A stretch of DNA of 64,000 nucleotides, taken from NCBI RefSeq assembly GCF_025639805.1, contig NZ_CP106735.1:3257501-3321500 (forward strand), in the 5' to 3' direction. This document shows positions 16,820 to 25,245 of the stretch, in pieces. Each line of letters begins with the position of its first letter. Position 1 is the first letter of the stretch. The notes below the pieces were generated by a model. The model worked only from the letters and a program-made list of their open reading frames with translations, had not been told where the DNA came from and searched no databases. Source of the stretch: Reichenbachiella carrageenanivorans. Its GTDB lineage: Bacteria > Bacteroidota > Bacteroidia > Cytophagales > Cyclobacteriaceae. Both the position numbers and the translations under genes were made by a program.

Positions 16820-18211
16820 TTATAATATACTGCTTTTGATTACCATAAGTTTTTCTCTGGTCATGTCGTGCATGGAGTGAGGGATACTGCCTAAACCCAA
16901 GCCTGACGCATCGCGACCGCCAAATGGCATCCAGTCTACTCTAAAGGCAGTATGATCGTTGACCATTACTGCTGTAGCGTTGAGCTTTTTCACGGTATCT
17001 AGTGCGATGTCTATATTTTTAGTAAAGATAGACGCTTGAAAGGCGTAAGCCAAACTATTGGCTTTGGCTATGGCTTGATCTCGGTTGCTGTAGGTATAAA
17101 GGCAGACGACAGGGCCGAATATTTCTTGTGAAGAAACTTTGCTATCCTCTGAGGGGTTGAGCAATAGAGTAGGAGCATAAAAAGTATCAGAAATTTTCTT
17201 GCCACCACAAATGATTGTGGCTCCATTGGCTTTGGCTTCTTCTACCCACTCATGTACACGGTCTACTTCTTTGGGCAAAATCAGAGGTCCTACTTCCGTA
17301 TCTTTATTTAGTGGGTCTCCAGATTTTAGACTTTCTACCTGAGATTCCATTTCTTCTATGACTTGGTCGGTAATAGATTCGTGTACGTAGATCCTTTGGA
17401 CAGATACACAGACTTGCCCGGCGTGATAGAAGCCCCCTTTCACCAAGGCTGGAATCATCGAAGAGAGATCTGCATCTGGCTCTATGATCACAGGAGCAGC
17501 ACCGCCATGCTCCAGTGCACATCGAGTACCAGGTGCTAGTTTGGATCGTAGATACCAGCCTACTTTGGCTGAGCCGATAAAGGAGAAGAAGTTGACCTTT
17601 GGGCTAGTAACTAGTAGTTCAGCCACGTCGTTGTTGCAGGGCATGGCTGTGCACCAGCCTTTGGGCAAGCCAGCGGCCTCGAATAGCTCCACCAATAGCA
17701 AACAAGTGAGTGGAGTAGTAGGGGCAGGTTTGATGATGACCGGACTACCTACTGCTATGGCAGGGATGGTTTGATGAATGATCAGGTTGATGGGATGATT
17801 GAATGCGCTGACAGAGGCCACGACTCCGATAGGTTCGCGCATCGTATAAGCCATGCGATTGGCAGAAGAAGCAGTATGTCCCATGGCTACTTCTTCGCCT
17901 TTTAGATGTCCCATGTTTTCGATGGCAAGTTTTACGCCATTGATGGCACGTGTCATTTCTACTTCGGTGTCCATCCAAGGTTTACCCCCTTCTTGCGTTG
18001 ATGTTCGGATGATTTCCTCAGACCGTTCTGCCATTAGTATAGCTATTTTTTCGAGTATTTCTACTCGTTTGTACTTAGGTAGCCATTGAGATGGGTCTAG
18101 AAATAGCTCATGTGCCTGATCTATGGCTGTTTGCATTTGTTGGCTGTCGGCCAAAGGGATTTCCTTGATCAAGGATTGATCAAAGGGGGCAAATATTTTT
18201 AATGTAGACAT
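16820..18211 (-). CDS. NAD(P)-dependent aldehyde dehydrogenase
   Basis: 463 aa, typical aldehyde dehydrogenase superfamily length. The catalytic residues are visible: Asn138 in SAFNHP, Glu234 in CALEHGGAAP and the nucleophile Cys268 in GFYHAGQVCVSVQRI. The cofactor-binding loop FIGSAKVGWYLR is at about 211. The C-terminal PFGGRDASGLGLG is the usual closing motif. The close match of the Glu and Cys regions to lactaldehyde/succinate-semialdehyde type enzymes does not settle the substrate. It begins 21 bp after the ThDP enzyme gene, suggesting oxidation of an aldehyde made or handled by that enzyme. Cytoplasmic (no signal peptide). Confidence 0.88.
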   Translation of the reverse strand: MSTLKIFAPFDQSLIKEIPLADSQQMQTAIDQAHELFLDPSQWLPKYKRVEILEKIAILMAERSEEIIRTSTQEGGKPWMDTEVEMTRAINGVKLAIENMGHLKGEEVAMGHTASSANRMAYTMREPIGVVASVSAFNHPINLIIHQTIPAIAVGSPVIIKPAPTTPLTCLLLVELFEAAGLPKGWCTAMPCNNDVAELLVTSPKVNFFSFIGSAKVGWYLRSKLAPGTRCALEHGGAAPVIIEPDADLSSMIPALVKGGFYHAGQVCVSVQRIYVHESITDQVIEEMESQVESLKSGDPLNKDTEVGPLILPKEVDRVHEWVEEAKANGATIICGGKKISDTFYAPTLLLNPSEDSKVSSQEIFGPVVCLYTYSNRDQAIAKANSLAYAFQASIFTKNIDIALDTVKKLNATAVMVNDHTAFRVDWMPFGGRDASGLGLGSIPHSMHDMTREKLMVIKSSIL

Positions 18212-18232
18212 ATTATTTTGGAGGTTTTGGTT

Positions 18233-19876
18233 TTATAATGCTTCGGCTTTTTCTTTGATTTTGACATTGAGTATGGCATGGTTGAGCGAGTAATCCACGG
18301 GGCAGTCTATGACATGCACGCCTTCTGTATTCAGACATTTTTGTAAGGTAATACTGAAATCCTTATCGCTTTCGATCCGATGACCATAAGCACCATAGCT
18401 TTCGGCATATTTCACAAAATCAGGATTGGTATAATCTAGCCCAAAATTATCGAAGCCCATCCCTTCTTGTTTCCATTTGATCATGCCATAGGCGTTGTCA
18501 TTGAGTATGATCACTACTACGTGCAGTTTTTCTCTCACTGCAGTTTCTAGTTCTTGGGAGTTCATCATAAACCCACCATCTCCACAGACTGCGATCACTT
18601 TTTTGTTTGGATGAATGAGCTTGGCAGCCAAAGCAGCTGGAAGCCCAGCCCCCATGGTAGCTAGTGCATTGTCTAGTAGCAGCGTATTGGGTTCGTAGCA
18701 TTTATAGTTACGTGCAAACCAAATTTTGTAAACCCCATTGTCGAGCGAAACGATGCCGTCAGATGGCATGAGTTTTCTGATTTCATTTACGATACGTTGT
18801 GGGAGCATCGGGTATCTGTCGTCTTCGAAGTATTTAGAAATGTGTGATTCCACTTCTTCGTCCACTTTTTTGAAAAAGCTAAAATCCCAGTGTTTTTGCT
18901 TTGATACACCTTCCATGATTTCCCAAACTGAAGCTGCAATATCTCCCAATACATCTAGGTCAGGAAAGTACACTTGATCTACTTCTGCCGAAAAGAAGTT
19001 GATATGAATGACCTTTTTGCCGCCATGCTCCATGAAAAATGGCGGCTTCTCGATTACATCATGACCTACATTGATAATCAAATCCGCCTTGTCTATGGCA
19101 TAGTGCAGGTAGTCATTGGATGAAAGTGCAGCTGTACCCAAGTGCTGATCGTGGCGATTGTCTACTACGCCTTTGCCCATTTGGGTGTCAAAGAAATAGA
19201 TGCCTGTTTTTTCGATCAACTTGAGCAATGCATTGCCAGTTCTTTTTCTATTGGCTCCAGCACCAATTAGAATTAAGGGCATTTTAGAGGCTTCGATCAT
19301 TTGAATGGCTTCTTTGATCGCTTTTGGATCAGGCGCGGGTCTGCGTACTTCTGGAACATTAAATACAGTTTCGTCTGCCATTTCAGCAGCTACATCCTCT
19401 GGGAGTTCTATATGCGCAGCTCCAGGTCTTTCTTCCGACGATATTCTAAAAGCCTCTCTGACGATAGAGGGGATGTTGTTGGCACTTACCACTTGTTTGG
19501 TGTACTTGGTGAGGGGGCGCATCATATCCACCACATCGAGTATTTGAAAACGGCCTTGTTTGCTTTTTTTGATTGGTTTTTGACCCGTAAGCATGAGCAT
19601 AGGCATGGCACCCAACTGGGCATAGGCGGCAGGAGTGACCAAGTTGGTTGCTCCAGGCCCCAGTGTGGAGAGGCATACACCTGGCTTGCCTGTGAGTCGC
19701 CCATAGGTGGCTGCCATAAAACCAGCACCTTGTTCGTGACGAGTCAATATTAGTCTGATTTTTGAATCTTTTAGAGAGTTGAGAAAATCTAAGTTCTCTT
19801 CTCCAGGAATTCCAAAAATGTATTCTACACCTTCATTTTCGAGGGCTTGTACAAATAAGTCAGAAGCTTTGGTCAT
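18233..19876 (-). CDS. Acetolactate synthase-like ThDP-dependent enzyme
   Basis: 547 aa with the three-domain ThDP enzyme layout: pyrimidine-binding domain (1-170) with catalytic Glu48 in RHEQGAGFMAATYGR, central domain (about 185-330), and pyrophosphate-binding domain with GDGGFMMNSQELETAVRE (GDG at 432) and the metal-binding NDNAYGMIKWKQ. It matches the acetolactate synthase large-subunit family, closest to the catabolic AlsS type by its DVVDMMRPLTKYTKQV segment. No regulatory small subunit (ilvN), ilvC or alsD is nearby, so this is probably not the biosynthetic enzyme. The aldehyde dehydrogenase 21 bp downstream suggests a decarboxylase/carboligase working with aldehydes. Substrate not established. 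Confidence 0.82.
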   Translation of the reverse strand: MTKASDLFVQALENEGVEYIFGIPGEENLDFLNSLKDSKIRLILTRHEQGAGFMAATYGRLTGKPGVCLSTLGPGATNLVTPAAYAQLGAMPMLMLTGQKPIKKSKQGRFQILDVVDMMRPLTKYTKQVVSANNIPSIVREAFRISSEERPGAAHIELPEDVAAEMADETVFNVPEVRRPAPDPKAIKEAIQMIEASKMPLILIGAGANRKRTGNALLKLIEKTGIYFFDTQMGKGVVDNRHDQHLGTAALSSNDYLHYAIDKADLIINVGHDVIEKPPFFMEHGGKKVIHINFFSAEVDQVYFPDLDVLGDIAASVWEIMEGVSKQKHWDFSFFKKVDEEVESHISKYFEDDRYPMLPQRIVNEIRKLMPSDGIVSLDNGVYKIWFARNYKCYEPNTLLLDNALATMGAGLPAALAAKLIHPNKKVIAVCGDGGFMMNSQELETAVREKLHVVVIILNDNAYGMIKWKQEGMGFDNFGLDYTNPDFVKYAESYGAYGHRIESDKDFSITLQKCLNTEGVHVIDCPVDYSLNHAILNVKIKEKAEAL

Positions 19877-19923
19877 GTTTTTTTGTTTTTGATAGAGTTG
19901 TTTTTGAATTTAAGGGATAAGCT

Positions 19924-19935
19924 TTGGCATGCCAA
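19924..19935. promoter_or_regulatory. 12-bp perfect palindrome TTGGCATGCCAA upstream of the ThDP enzyme
   Basis: The palindrome lies 48 bp upstream of the 19876 start and about 80 bp upstream of the divergent sterol-desaturase gene. The shared 139-bp gap makes it a candidate operator for either gene. No regulator gene adjoins it. Confidence 0.35.
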
Positions 19936-20015
19936 GGTTCTTAAGAGATTTATGGTCGTTGGGAGTCAATGATCAGTATTTTTACTTACATTATTGAGCA
20001 TTAACAAAGACAAAA

Positions 20016-20858
20016 ATGGAAGATTTAATAGCATTTTTTACTCATGTGCCGATGTGGTTTAGAGCAACTATCCTGATTGGCGGACTCGTGGTATTTTGGA
20101 TATGGGAAGGCCTATTTCCTCTTTTTAATTTTCAGTATCATAAAGCCAAACATGCAGGTGTCAACCTGTTCTTTACACTGACCACTATGATTATTGGGTT
20201 TGGTATGGCGGGGTTGCTTTTGTTGGCTTCGGATACGGTATCAGCACATCAGTTTGGTCTTTTGTATCTCATAGATCTACCGTTATGGTTGCAGGTGTTG
20301 GTAGGAGTGTTGCTGCTGGATTTGATTGGTGCGTATTTTATTCATTGGGTAGAACACAAAGTTAAGTGGATGTGGAAGTTTCATTTGGTACACCATACTG
20401 ATACCACTATCGATGTTACCTCTGGTTTACGTCATCATCCTGGGGAGACCGTTTTTAGGATTTTATTTACCATTCTTGCCGTGATTGCAATTGGTGCACC
20501 CATGGGTACGATCATGTTATACCAAAGTTTATCTATTCTGTTTGCCCATCTGACCCATGCTAATAGCTCGCTATTTGGAAAATGGGATAAAACACTGTCT
20601 TACCTGCTAGTTACTCCCAATATGCATAAGGTGCATCATCACTACACGCAGCCTTGGACCGACACCAATTTTGGCAATATCTTTTCATTATGGGATCGGC
20701 TATTTGGAACTTTCCAGTATGTTGATGATATGAAGAAAATGAAATACGGCATTGATACTCACATGAAAGCAGAAGAAAATGCCAAGTTAACTAATTTACT
20801 GGCGATCCCTTTTCAGAAATATCGTGTGCCGCCCGAATCAAAATTTGGTTCGAAATGA
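20016..20858 (+). CDS. Sterol desaturase / fatty acid hydroxylase family membrane enzyme
   Basis: 280 aa integral membrane di-iron enzyme. Hydrophobic segments lie at about 15-35, 45-70 and 85-112. The histidine motifs for the di-iron centre are present: HWVEHK (about 115), FHLVHHTD (about 128) and HKVHHHYTQPW (about 208), along with SGLRHHPGE. Family members hydroxylate or desaturate lipids, carotenoids or hopanoid/sterol-like molecules using O2. The substrate cannot be read from the sequence. The last 21 bp overlap the 3' end of the convergent T9SS plug gene. Confidence 0.88.
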   Translation: MEDLIAFFTHVPMWFRATILIGGLVVFWIWEGLFPLFNFQYHKAKHAGVNLFFTLTTMIIGFGMAGLLLLASDTVSAHQFGLLYLIDLPLWLQVLVGVLLLDLIGAYFIHWVEHKVKWMWKFHLVHHTDTTIDVTSGLRHHPGETVFRILFTILAVIAIGAPMGTIMLYQSLSILFAHLTHANSSLFGKWDKTLSYLLVTPNMHKVHHHYTQPWTDTNFGNIFSLWDRLFGTFQYVDDMKKMKYGIDTHMKAEENAKLTNLLAIPFQKYRVPPESKFGSK

Positions 20859-22115
20859 GTAATAACCCACTACTTTGTCTGTAAGGTCACTAAATGACTT
20901 GTGGTAAACAATGATTTCGTAATTATTTTCCGTTTGATAGAAAGACCCTTCAAAATAGTAAGGATCTGCGGTCTGTGTATCATCTACCCAATACAAGTAG
21001 TCGTAGAGTCCTTGCTTAAGGAGTACTTTGCCTGTGTAGGATTGTGATGTGTTATCGTAGGTTAATTTGCTTTTATTTGATTTCTGAAAATCGTTGAATG
21101 CTCCCAATACGTACACGGGATGAGGCAAAGGGTTCGATTTTATTTGAAACTTAGTGAGCAAGTAATCACATTCTAAGTAATCGCCCATGGCTTCGGTAGA
21201 GGCAATGATATAGCCACCATTTTTATCTTGTATCATGGAGTAGGCTTGGTGTTTTCGGCTCTTGCCTAATATCACCTCGGCAGTTCTGGGGTCAGCATTA
21301 GGATCGACATGTGCCACATAAGCTCCTCTGAAACTGTAGCTTCTCAAATCGGCCGCCCTGAATTCGTTACCTCCCTTGAAATTGTTTTCTAAATTGAAAT
21401 GTCGGTATTCTATAAGTGACTTATCTCTTCTGATGGCAGTGGGTTGTAGGCCAGTCAATATGTTATCCCAGCGTTGGTTTTGGCGAATGACTATTTTGAA
21501 TTCAGTCCTAGGGTTAGATGCTTTGATACGACTATAAATAATATCGAAGTCGATTTGCTGATTGAAATCTCTCTCCATTACACCTGTAGATATTCTAGTA
21601 GAGGGTTGGATACTCACACTGTTGTCGTACACAATAAACCTTCTGGTAAGTAGTAAATCATCTTCATCGCCGTTTTGGTACACCTGCACGATGTAGTTAC
21701 CTGTGGTTTTTACTCTTGGCATTTTAAACCAGTAGTTGACATATAGCGTCTTGGTATTGATGGAGTATTCGAAATCTCGCAGATCAAATGCATTGTAATC
21801 GTATAGAAATTCGATATCGTTGAGTACTGATTTAGTCCAGTCAGCATTGCAGTGTACAATTTTAGCTTGTACATCTATGTATTCCTCTAGCAAGAGGTCG
21901 AATTGGAGTAGTAAAGTTTCCGTGTTGCCTCTGGGTACAATGGGAGCACCTAGTTCTTGGTTTGGGTTGTTAGTGATGGGGTAGAGCTGCACCGAACCTA
22001 CAAATGGCTCGTAGCTTTTATTGTCGTATATAATTTGTTTTTGCTGGGCTATAGAATTCGGGGCAATTTTTGCTAGGATAAGGAAAATAGTGCAAATACG
22101 CTGAAAGGCAGTCAT
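20838..22115 (-). CDS. Type IX secretion system plug protein (DUF5103)
   Basis: I set the start at the ATG at 22115, where a signal peptide begins (MTAFQRICTIFLILAKIAPN); an in-frame TTG at 22142 would add nine polar residues. The mature protein of about 400 aa matches the DUF5103 family, including FVGSVQLYPITNNPNQELGA, LQFDLLLEEYIDVQAKIVHC and NADWTKSVLNDIEFLYDYNA. In Flavobacterium johnsoniae the plug subunit closes the SprA translocon on the periplasmic side when no substrate passes. The T9SS cargo genes at 3214 and 5528-8476 fit an active system. The stop lies inside the convergent sterol-desaturase gene (21-bp overlap). Confidence 0.88.
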   Translation of the reverse strand: MTAFQRICTIFLILAKIAPNSIAQQKQIIYDNKSYEPFVGSVQLYPITNNPNQELGAPIVPRGNTETLLLQFDLLLEEYIDVQAKIVHCNADWTKSVLNDIEFLYDYNAFDLRDFEYSINTKTLYVNYWFKMPRVKTTGNYIVQVYQNGDEDDLLLTRRFIVYDNSVSIQPSTRISTGVMERDFNQQIDFDIIYSRIKASNPRTEFKIVIRQNQRWDNILTGLQPTAIRRDKSLIEYRHFNLENNFKGGNEFRAADLRSYSFRGAYVAHVDPNADPRTAEVILGKSRKHQAYSMIQDKNGGYIIASTEAMGDYLECDYLLTKFQIKSNPLPHPVYVLGAFNDFQKSNKSKLTYDNTSQSYTGKVLLKQGLYDYLYWVDDTQTADPYYFEGSFYQTENNYEIIVYHKSFSDLTDKVVGYYSFRTKF

Positions 22116-22142
22116 AATGTGGGGATTGAATTTATTATTCAA

Positions 22143-22176
22143 CGAAAGTACATTGGATTATTTTGAATAAAAACAA
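22143..22176 (-). promoter_or_regulatory. Predicted promoter for the T9SS plug gene
   Basis: On the minus strand TTG (22176-22174), 23 nt and TACTTTCG (22150-22143; one mismatch to TAnnTTTG) lie about 28 bp before the ATG at 22115. This supports the ATG over the TTG at 22142, which would fall at the transcription start. Confidence 0.5.
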
Positions 22177-22248
22177 AATACTTTCCAACCCTTTGGAATC
22201 TCACTGTGTCTTACAGACAAACCAAAACCGAATTGCACTCCTATACGG

Positions 22249-22797
22249 ATGGAGATGAACGAAAAGCAACTAATTAAGGGCTGTATAAAAGGAGAGAGGC
22301 AAGCGCAAGAGCAGCTGTATCAGCTGTTTTCTGCCCGTATGTTTGCCATCTGCCTGAGGTACACCAAAGCTCAGCAAGAAGCTGAGGATGTCTTGCAAGA
22401 GTCGTTTATCAAAGTATTCAAGCAAATAAAAAGCTATAAGGGAGAGGCGTCATTGGTGTTTTGGATCAAACGAATAGTGATCAATACGGCGCTCAATTCG
22501 CAAAGAGGTAAATTATATCTGTATCCAATGGTGGATGTAGAGGAATTGAAAACGACCTATGAAGAGGCGCATGATGTAGCCGACTATACAATGGAAGAAC
22601 TGATGCAATTGGTAAAGGATTTGCCAGATAGCAGCCAGATCATATTCAATCTCTATGCAATAGAGGGGTACAAACATCAGGAGATTGCAGAGTTGCTCAA
22701 TATTTCAGTAGGGACTTCAAAATCACAGTATTCAAGAGCAAAAGCGTTGCTAAGAGAGCGAATGAAAGGAAATAAAGTGAAATATGGAAAAGGCTGA
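22249..22797 (+). CDS. ECF-type RNA polymerase sigma factor
   Basis: 182 aa with sigma region 2 (FSARMFAICLRYTKAQQEAE followed by DVLQESFIKVF, about residues 25-62) and region 4 (LPDSSQIIFNLYAIEGYKHQ followed by EIAELLNISVGTSKSQYSRA, about 125-165), joined by a short linker. This is the sigma-70 family ECF layout common in Bacteroidota. The start could be the ATG at 22249 or the one at 22255. Its stop overlaps the start of the membrane protein gene at 22784 by 14 bp, so the two are translationally coupled in the usual sigma/anti-sigma order. Confidence 0.93.
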   Translation: MEMNEKQLIKGCIKGERQAQEQLYQLFSARMFAICLRYTKAQQEAEDVLQESFIKVFKQIKSYKGEASLVFWIKRIVINTALNSQRGKLYLYPMVDVEELKTTYEEAHDVADYTMEELMQLVKDLPDSSQIIFNLYAIEGYKHQEIAELLNISVGTSKSQYSRAKALLRERMKGNKVKYGKG

Positions 22798-24151
22798 TAA
22801 GACATTCGAACAGCAATGGAGCCAAGCCATGGAAGGTGCAGAGGTGACTCCGCCTTCACATGTATGGGTAGGCATCGATGGTCAACTTGCGCATGCTCAA
22901 GCAGCTAATTATAAAAAACAGGCTGATTTTTATCGATGGGCCGCTGCTGCTTGTTTGTTTTTGGTTTCGCTGGTTGGTGGCTTGTACTGGATGGGTGGCG
23001 GTGAGACTGCAGATGACCTTGTAGTACATACTGAAGGTCAAATGCCTACATCACCTCAAATAAAAGACAACCAAGCAAGTGTTATGACATTAGCCGATGA
23101 TGAGAAAAACGAAGACACGAATACATCAATGCAAAGTAGCAGTGCGTCCATTAGTTTGGATCATGTAAGTCATGCTGGAAATACAGCTTTGATTGAGTCG
23201 CCAGCAACACCGACTATAGCTCCAAGAACAGGGGAGTGGGAGGTGAAGTCATTACATAGAAGTGGTGTGGAAGAAGTACAATTGATGGCTATTTCTTCTA
23301 AAAAAACAACCATGCCATCTTTGGTGAGTCCTTGGCAAGCAAACCAATTGTATGGTGTGGCTAGGACTTGGGAAACGATTGATGAAGATAAAATGGAAAG
23401 CCCTATGTGGGCAGGCGTGAGCTTCAGTGCAGGATCTTTTGATCCAGGGTTTAGTGGAGGAGGTCAGCGGAGTATGGTTGTGATGAGTCAGTCGTCGAGC
23501 TTCTCTGCAGAGAGTAGCGCTCGAGTAAAGAGCCAATCTGTGGCTGATCCTGTCTATGCCAGTGGGCAGTCTGTGGCTGGTGGATTGGATTTGGGACGGA
23601 AATTCACCAAGAAAATCATGCTGAGTGGAGGCTTGCATTACAGCGCTTTTAACACAGGATCGGCGAGTAGTCAAACAGTGACTGACGAGTTAGACAATAG
23701 CTTTGCGCTAACCAATGCGACTACAGATACGAATTTAGAAGAGGCACTGTCGGACGGGCAATTGAGATTTGATGGGCAGCAGGTACAGCTAGCCAATGAA
23801 TACCAATACATTACCATACCAGTCAAAGCTGGATATATCTTGCTGGATAAGCAATTTAACATCACAATTAATACGGGTGTGTCTAGCAACTTTCTGGTAG
23901 ACTCTCAATTAGTGTCCAGTAGCACATCTAGAACATTGAGCAATGAGTTGAATACTTCTCAGGCTTATCAAAGTGTTTATTTTAATTTTTTAACCAGCGT
24001 GTCGTTTGGATATGTTTTCAAACAGCACTACCAGTTTTTATTGGAGCCTAACTACAATCAGGCATTAACAAACTTTACTAATACCAGTTATGAGGATCAG
24101 GCCAAACCTAAGAATATAGGTGTCGCCATTGGATTTAGGTATAATTTTTAA
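22784..24151 (+). CDS. Anti-sigma-like membrane protein fused to an outer-membrane beta-barrel
   Basis: 455 aa with an unusual layout. Residues 1-50 are soluble with a pattern seen in Bacteroidota proteins next to ECF sigma factors (EQQWSQAMEGAEVTPPSHVW). One transmembrane helix follows at about 52-72 (WAAAACLFLVSLVGGLYWM). Then comes a long Ser/Thr/Glu-rich linker (about 73-205) and a beta-barrel domain (about 208-455) with alternating aromatic strands and a terminal YNF typical of outer-membrane proteins. No zinc-binding anti-sigma motif (HxxxCxxC) was seen. The position, coupled to the sigma factor, suggests it controls sigma activity. If intact, it would have one end in the inner membrane and the other in the outer membrane. 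Confidence 0.75.
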   Translation: MEKADKTFEQQWSQAMEGAEVTPPSHVWVGIDGQLAHAQAANYKKQADFYRWAAAACLFLVSLVGGLYWMGGGETADDLVVHTEGQMPTSPQIKDNQASVMTLADDEKNEDTNTSMQSSSASISLDHVSHAGNTALIESPATPTIAPRTGEWEVKSLHRSGVEEVQLMAISSKKTTMPSLVSPWQANQLYGVARTWETIDEDKMESPMWAGVSFSAGSFDPGFSGGGQRSMVVMSQSSSFSAESSARVKSQSVADPVYASGQSVAGGLDLGRKFTKKIMLSGGLHYSAFNTGSASSQTVTDELDNSFALTNATTDTNLEEALSDGQLRFDGQQVQLANEYQYITIPVKAGYILLDKQFNITINTGVSSNFLVDSQLVSSSTSRTLSNELNTSQAYQSVYFNFLTSVSFGYVFKQHYQFLLEPNYNQALTNFTNTSYEDQAKPKNIGVAIGFRYNF

Positions 24152-24162
24152 ATTTCAGAATT

Positions 24163-24408
24163 ATGATAACAAGAGACATCAAAGAAGTAAGCCAAAAGGC
24201 ACTAGGAAAGTTGGTGATTTCCGGCCTCCTGTTTTTGTTTATGCTATCCATGTTGGCTCCTGGCTGCCGAGAAACCGAAAATTCGCAAGCGATGGCATAC
24301 CAAGGGCAAGTGATTGCGTCATGCGTGGATCCTATCAGTCCATGTGAACCATTGATTAAAGAAATATTTTTTCAACTGGAAGAAGAAGTGATCGATGTGC
24401 CTGTATGA
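24163..24408 (+). CDS. Small exported protein or lipoprotein of unknown function
   Basis: 81 aa. A hydrophobic stretch (about residues 17-34) ends LAPGCRETEN, a loose lipobox; the mature tail is acidic with two cysteines in VIASCVDPISPCEP. The gene starts 11 bp after the barrel gene stop and is followed by a strong terminator, so it is the third gene of the sigma-factor operon. No family was recognised. It could be an accessory or target of the sigma/anti-sigma pair; this is only positional inference. Confidence 0.65.
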   Translation: MITRDIKEVSQKALGKLVISGLLFLFMLSMLAPGCRETENSQAMAYQGQVIASCVDPISPCEPLIKEIFFQLEEEVIDVPV

Positions 24409-24441
24409 GTACAATAAAAAAGATTAGGTTTATAAGTAATT

Positions 24442-24471
24442 AAAGGCTAGCGACACGCTGGCCTTTTTTTA
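24442..24471 (+). terminator. Intrinsic terminator of the ECF sigma operon
   Basis: An 11-bp stem with one G-T pair (24442-24452 with 24456-24466), a 3-nt loop and a T-run to 24470. It lies 34 bp after the small exported protein gene and separates it from the lipoprotein gene at 24556. Confidence 0.85.
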
Positions 24472-24555
24472 TCTAGTCAAAATAACAGGGCGTGAGCTTA
24501 CGTGATGAAAACATTAGGTAATTTTCTGCTTTAAAAAAATTTAACGATAACACTA

Positions 24556-25182
24556 ATGAAGAATATTTTATCCCTTGTATTGGTTATAATGGTTGTAGCC
24601 TCATGTGCACCCAAGCTTTCATTTACTTGGACCAAACCCGGCTATGAAGTAGCCAAGTATCAGAAAATTGCCATTTTTTCAAAAACAAGAAATCTCCAAA
24701 TCGCTTCGGAATTTCAAGATACTATGGTCGATTATTTGGCAGACAAAGGCATCACAGCTGTAGCAGGGTTGTCACTCTTTAGTCCTTCTCAATTGGAGAC
24801 TATGGATGAAGGAGAAATCCATATGGCATTGCTTAAAGAGGGTGTGGATGGCGTGATATCAGTAGCAGTAGTAGACAAGGAAAAATCGACTGAATATGTG
24901 ACAGGAACTAATACCTATATGTATGGGGGCTACGGGGGCTATGGTTTTGGTGGTTATTACGGATATAGATATGGACCAGGGTATTACGATCCAGGGCATT
25001 ATCAGGAAACAACTACCTTTTTGTTGGAAAATCATTTTTATGAATTGAAAGAGGCCGATTCGAAAGAAGAAGCACTGCTTTGGGCTTCTCAAAGTATAAT
25101 TTCAGACCCGACAAAAAGTATTGCCAGAACGTATTCTAAACTATTGGTGAATACACTGATAAAAGAAGAGATCATAAAATGA
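24556..25182 (+). CDS. Lipoprotein of unknown function with Gly/Tyr-rich segment
   Basis: 208 aa. A signal peptide ends in the lipobox VASC (Cys17), so it is lipid-anchored. The mature protein has an alpha/beta pattern with KYQKIAIFSKTRNLQIASEF and KEGVDGVISVAVVDKEKSTE. A Gly/Tyr-rich run around residues 123-145 includes GYGGYGFGGYYGY. The exported protein at 60141-60806 has the same order of elements (a HGADGVLVVRLVD segment followed by a Gly/Tyr/Ser loop), suggesting a shared fold. No enzymatic motif. Bounded by terminators on both sides, so probably monocistronic. Confidence 0.75.
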   Translation: MKNILSLVLVIMVVASCAPKLSFTWTKPGYEVAKYQKIAIFSKTRNLQIASEFQDTMVDYLADKGITAVAGLSLFSPSQLETMDEGEIHMALLKEGVDGVISVAVVDKEKSTEYVTGTNTYMYGGYGGYGFGGYYGYRYGPGYYDPGHYQETTTFLLENHFYELKEADSKEEALLWASQSIISDPTKSIARTYSKLLVNTLIKEEIIK

Positions 25183-25186
25183 TAAG

Positions 25187-25235
25187 AAATTCGAAAAGTT
25201 TGATTTAGCCATGTCGAATCAAACTTTTCGAATTT
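25187..25235. terminator. Bidirectional terminator with 19-bp perfect stem
   Basis: Arms 25187-25205 and 25217-25235 are perfectly complementary around an 11-nt loop. They sit between the convergent lipoprotein gene (ends 25182) and SUMF1-fold gene (ends 25246), and the A/T-rich arm ends give U-tracts in both directions. Confidence 0.85.
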
Positions 25236-25245
25236 TCTATTAAGC

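Noticed and set aside
19301..19753. 150-codon ORF opposite the ThDP enzyme gene
   Set aside because: Shadow of a conserved ThDP enzyme; aromatic- and Arg-rich composition without domains.
22116..22142. TTG start of the T9SS plug gene at 22142
   Set aside because: The ATG at 22115 begins the signal peptide and has a promoter at suitable distance.
23252..23674. Long antisense ORF opposite the barrel-fusion gene
   Set aside because: His/Arg/Ser-rich composition typical of an antisense shadow; the sense gene is clearly coding.
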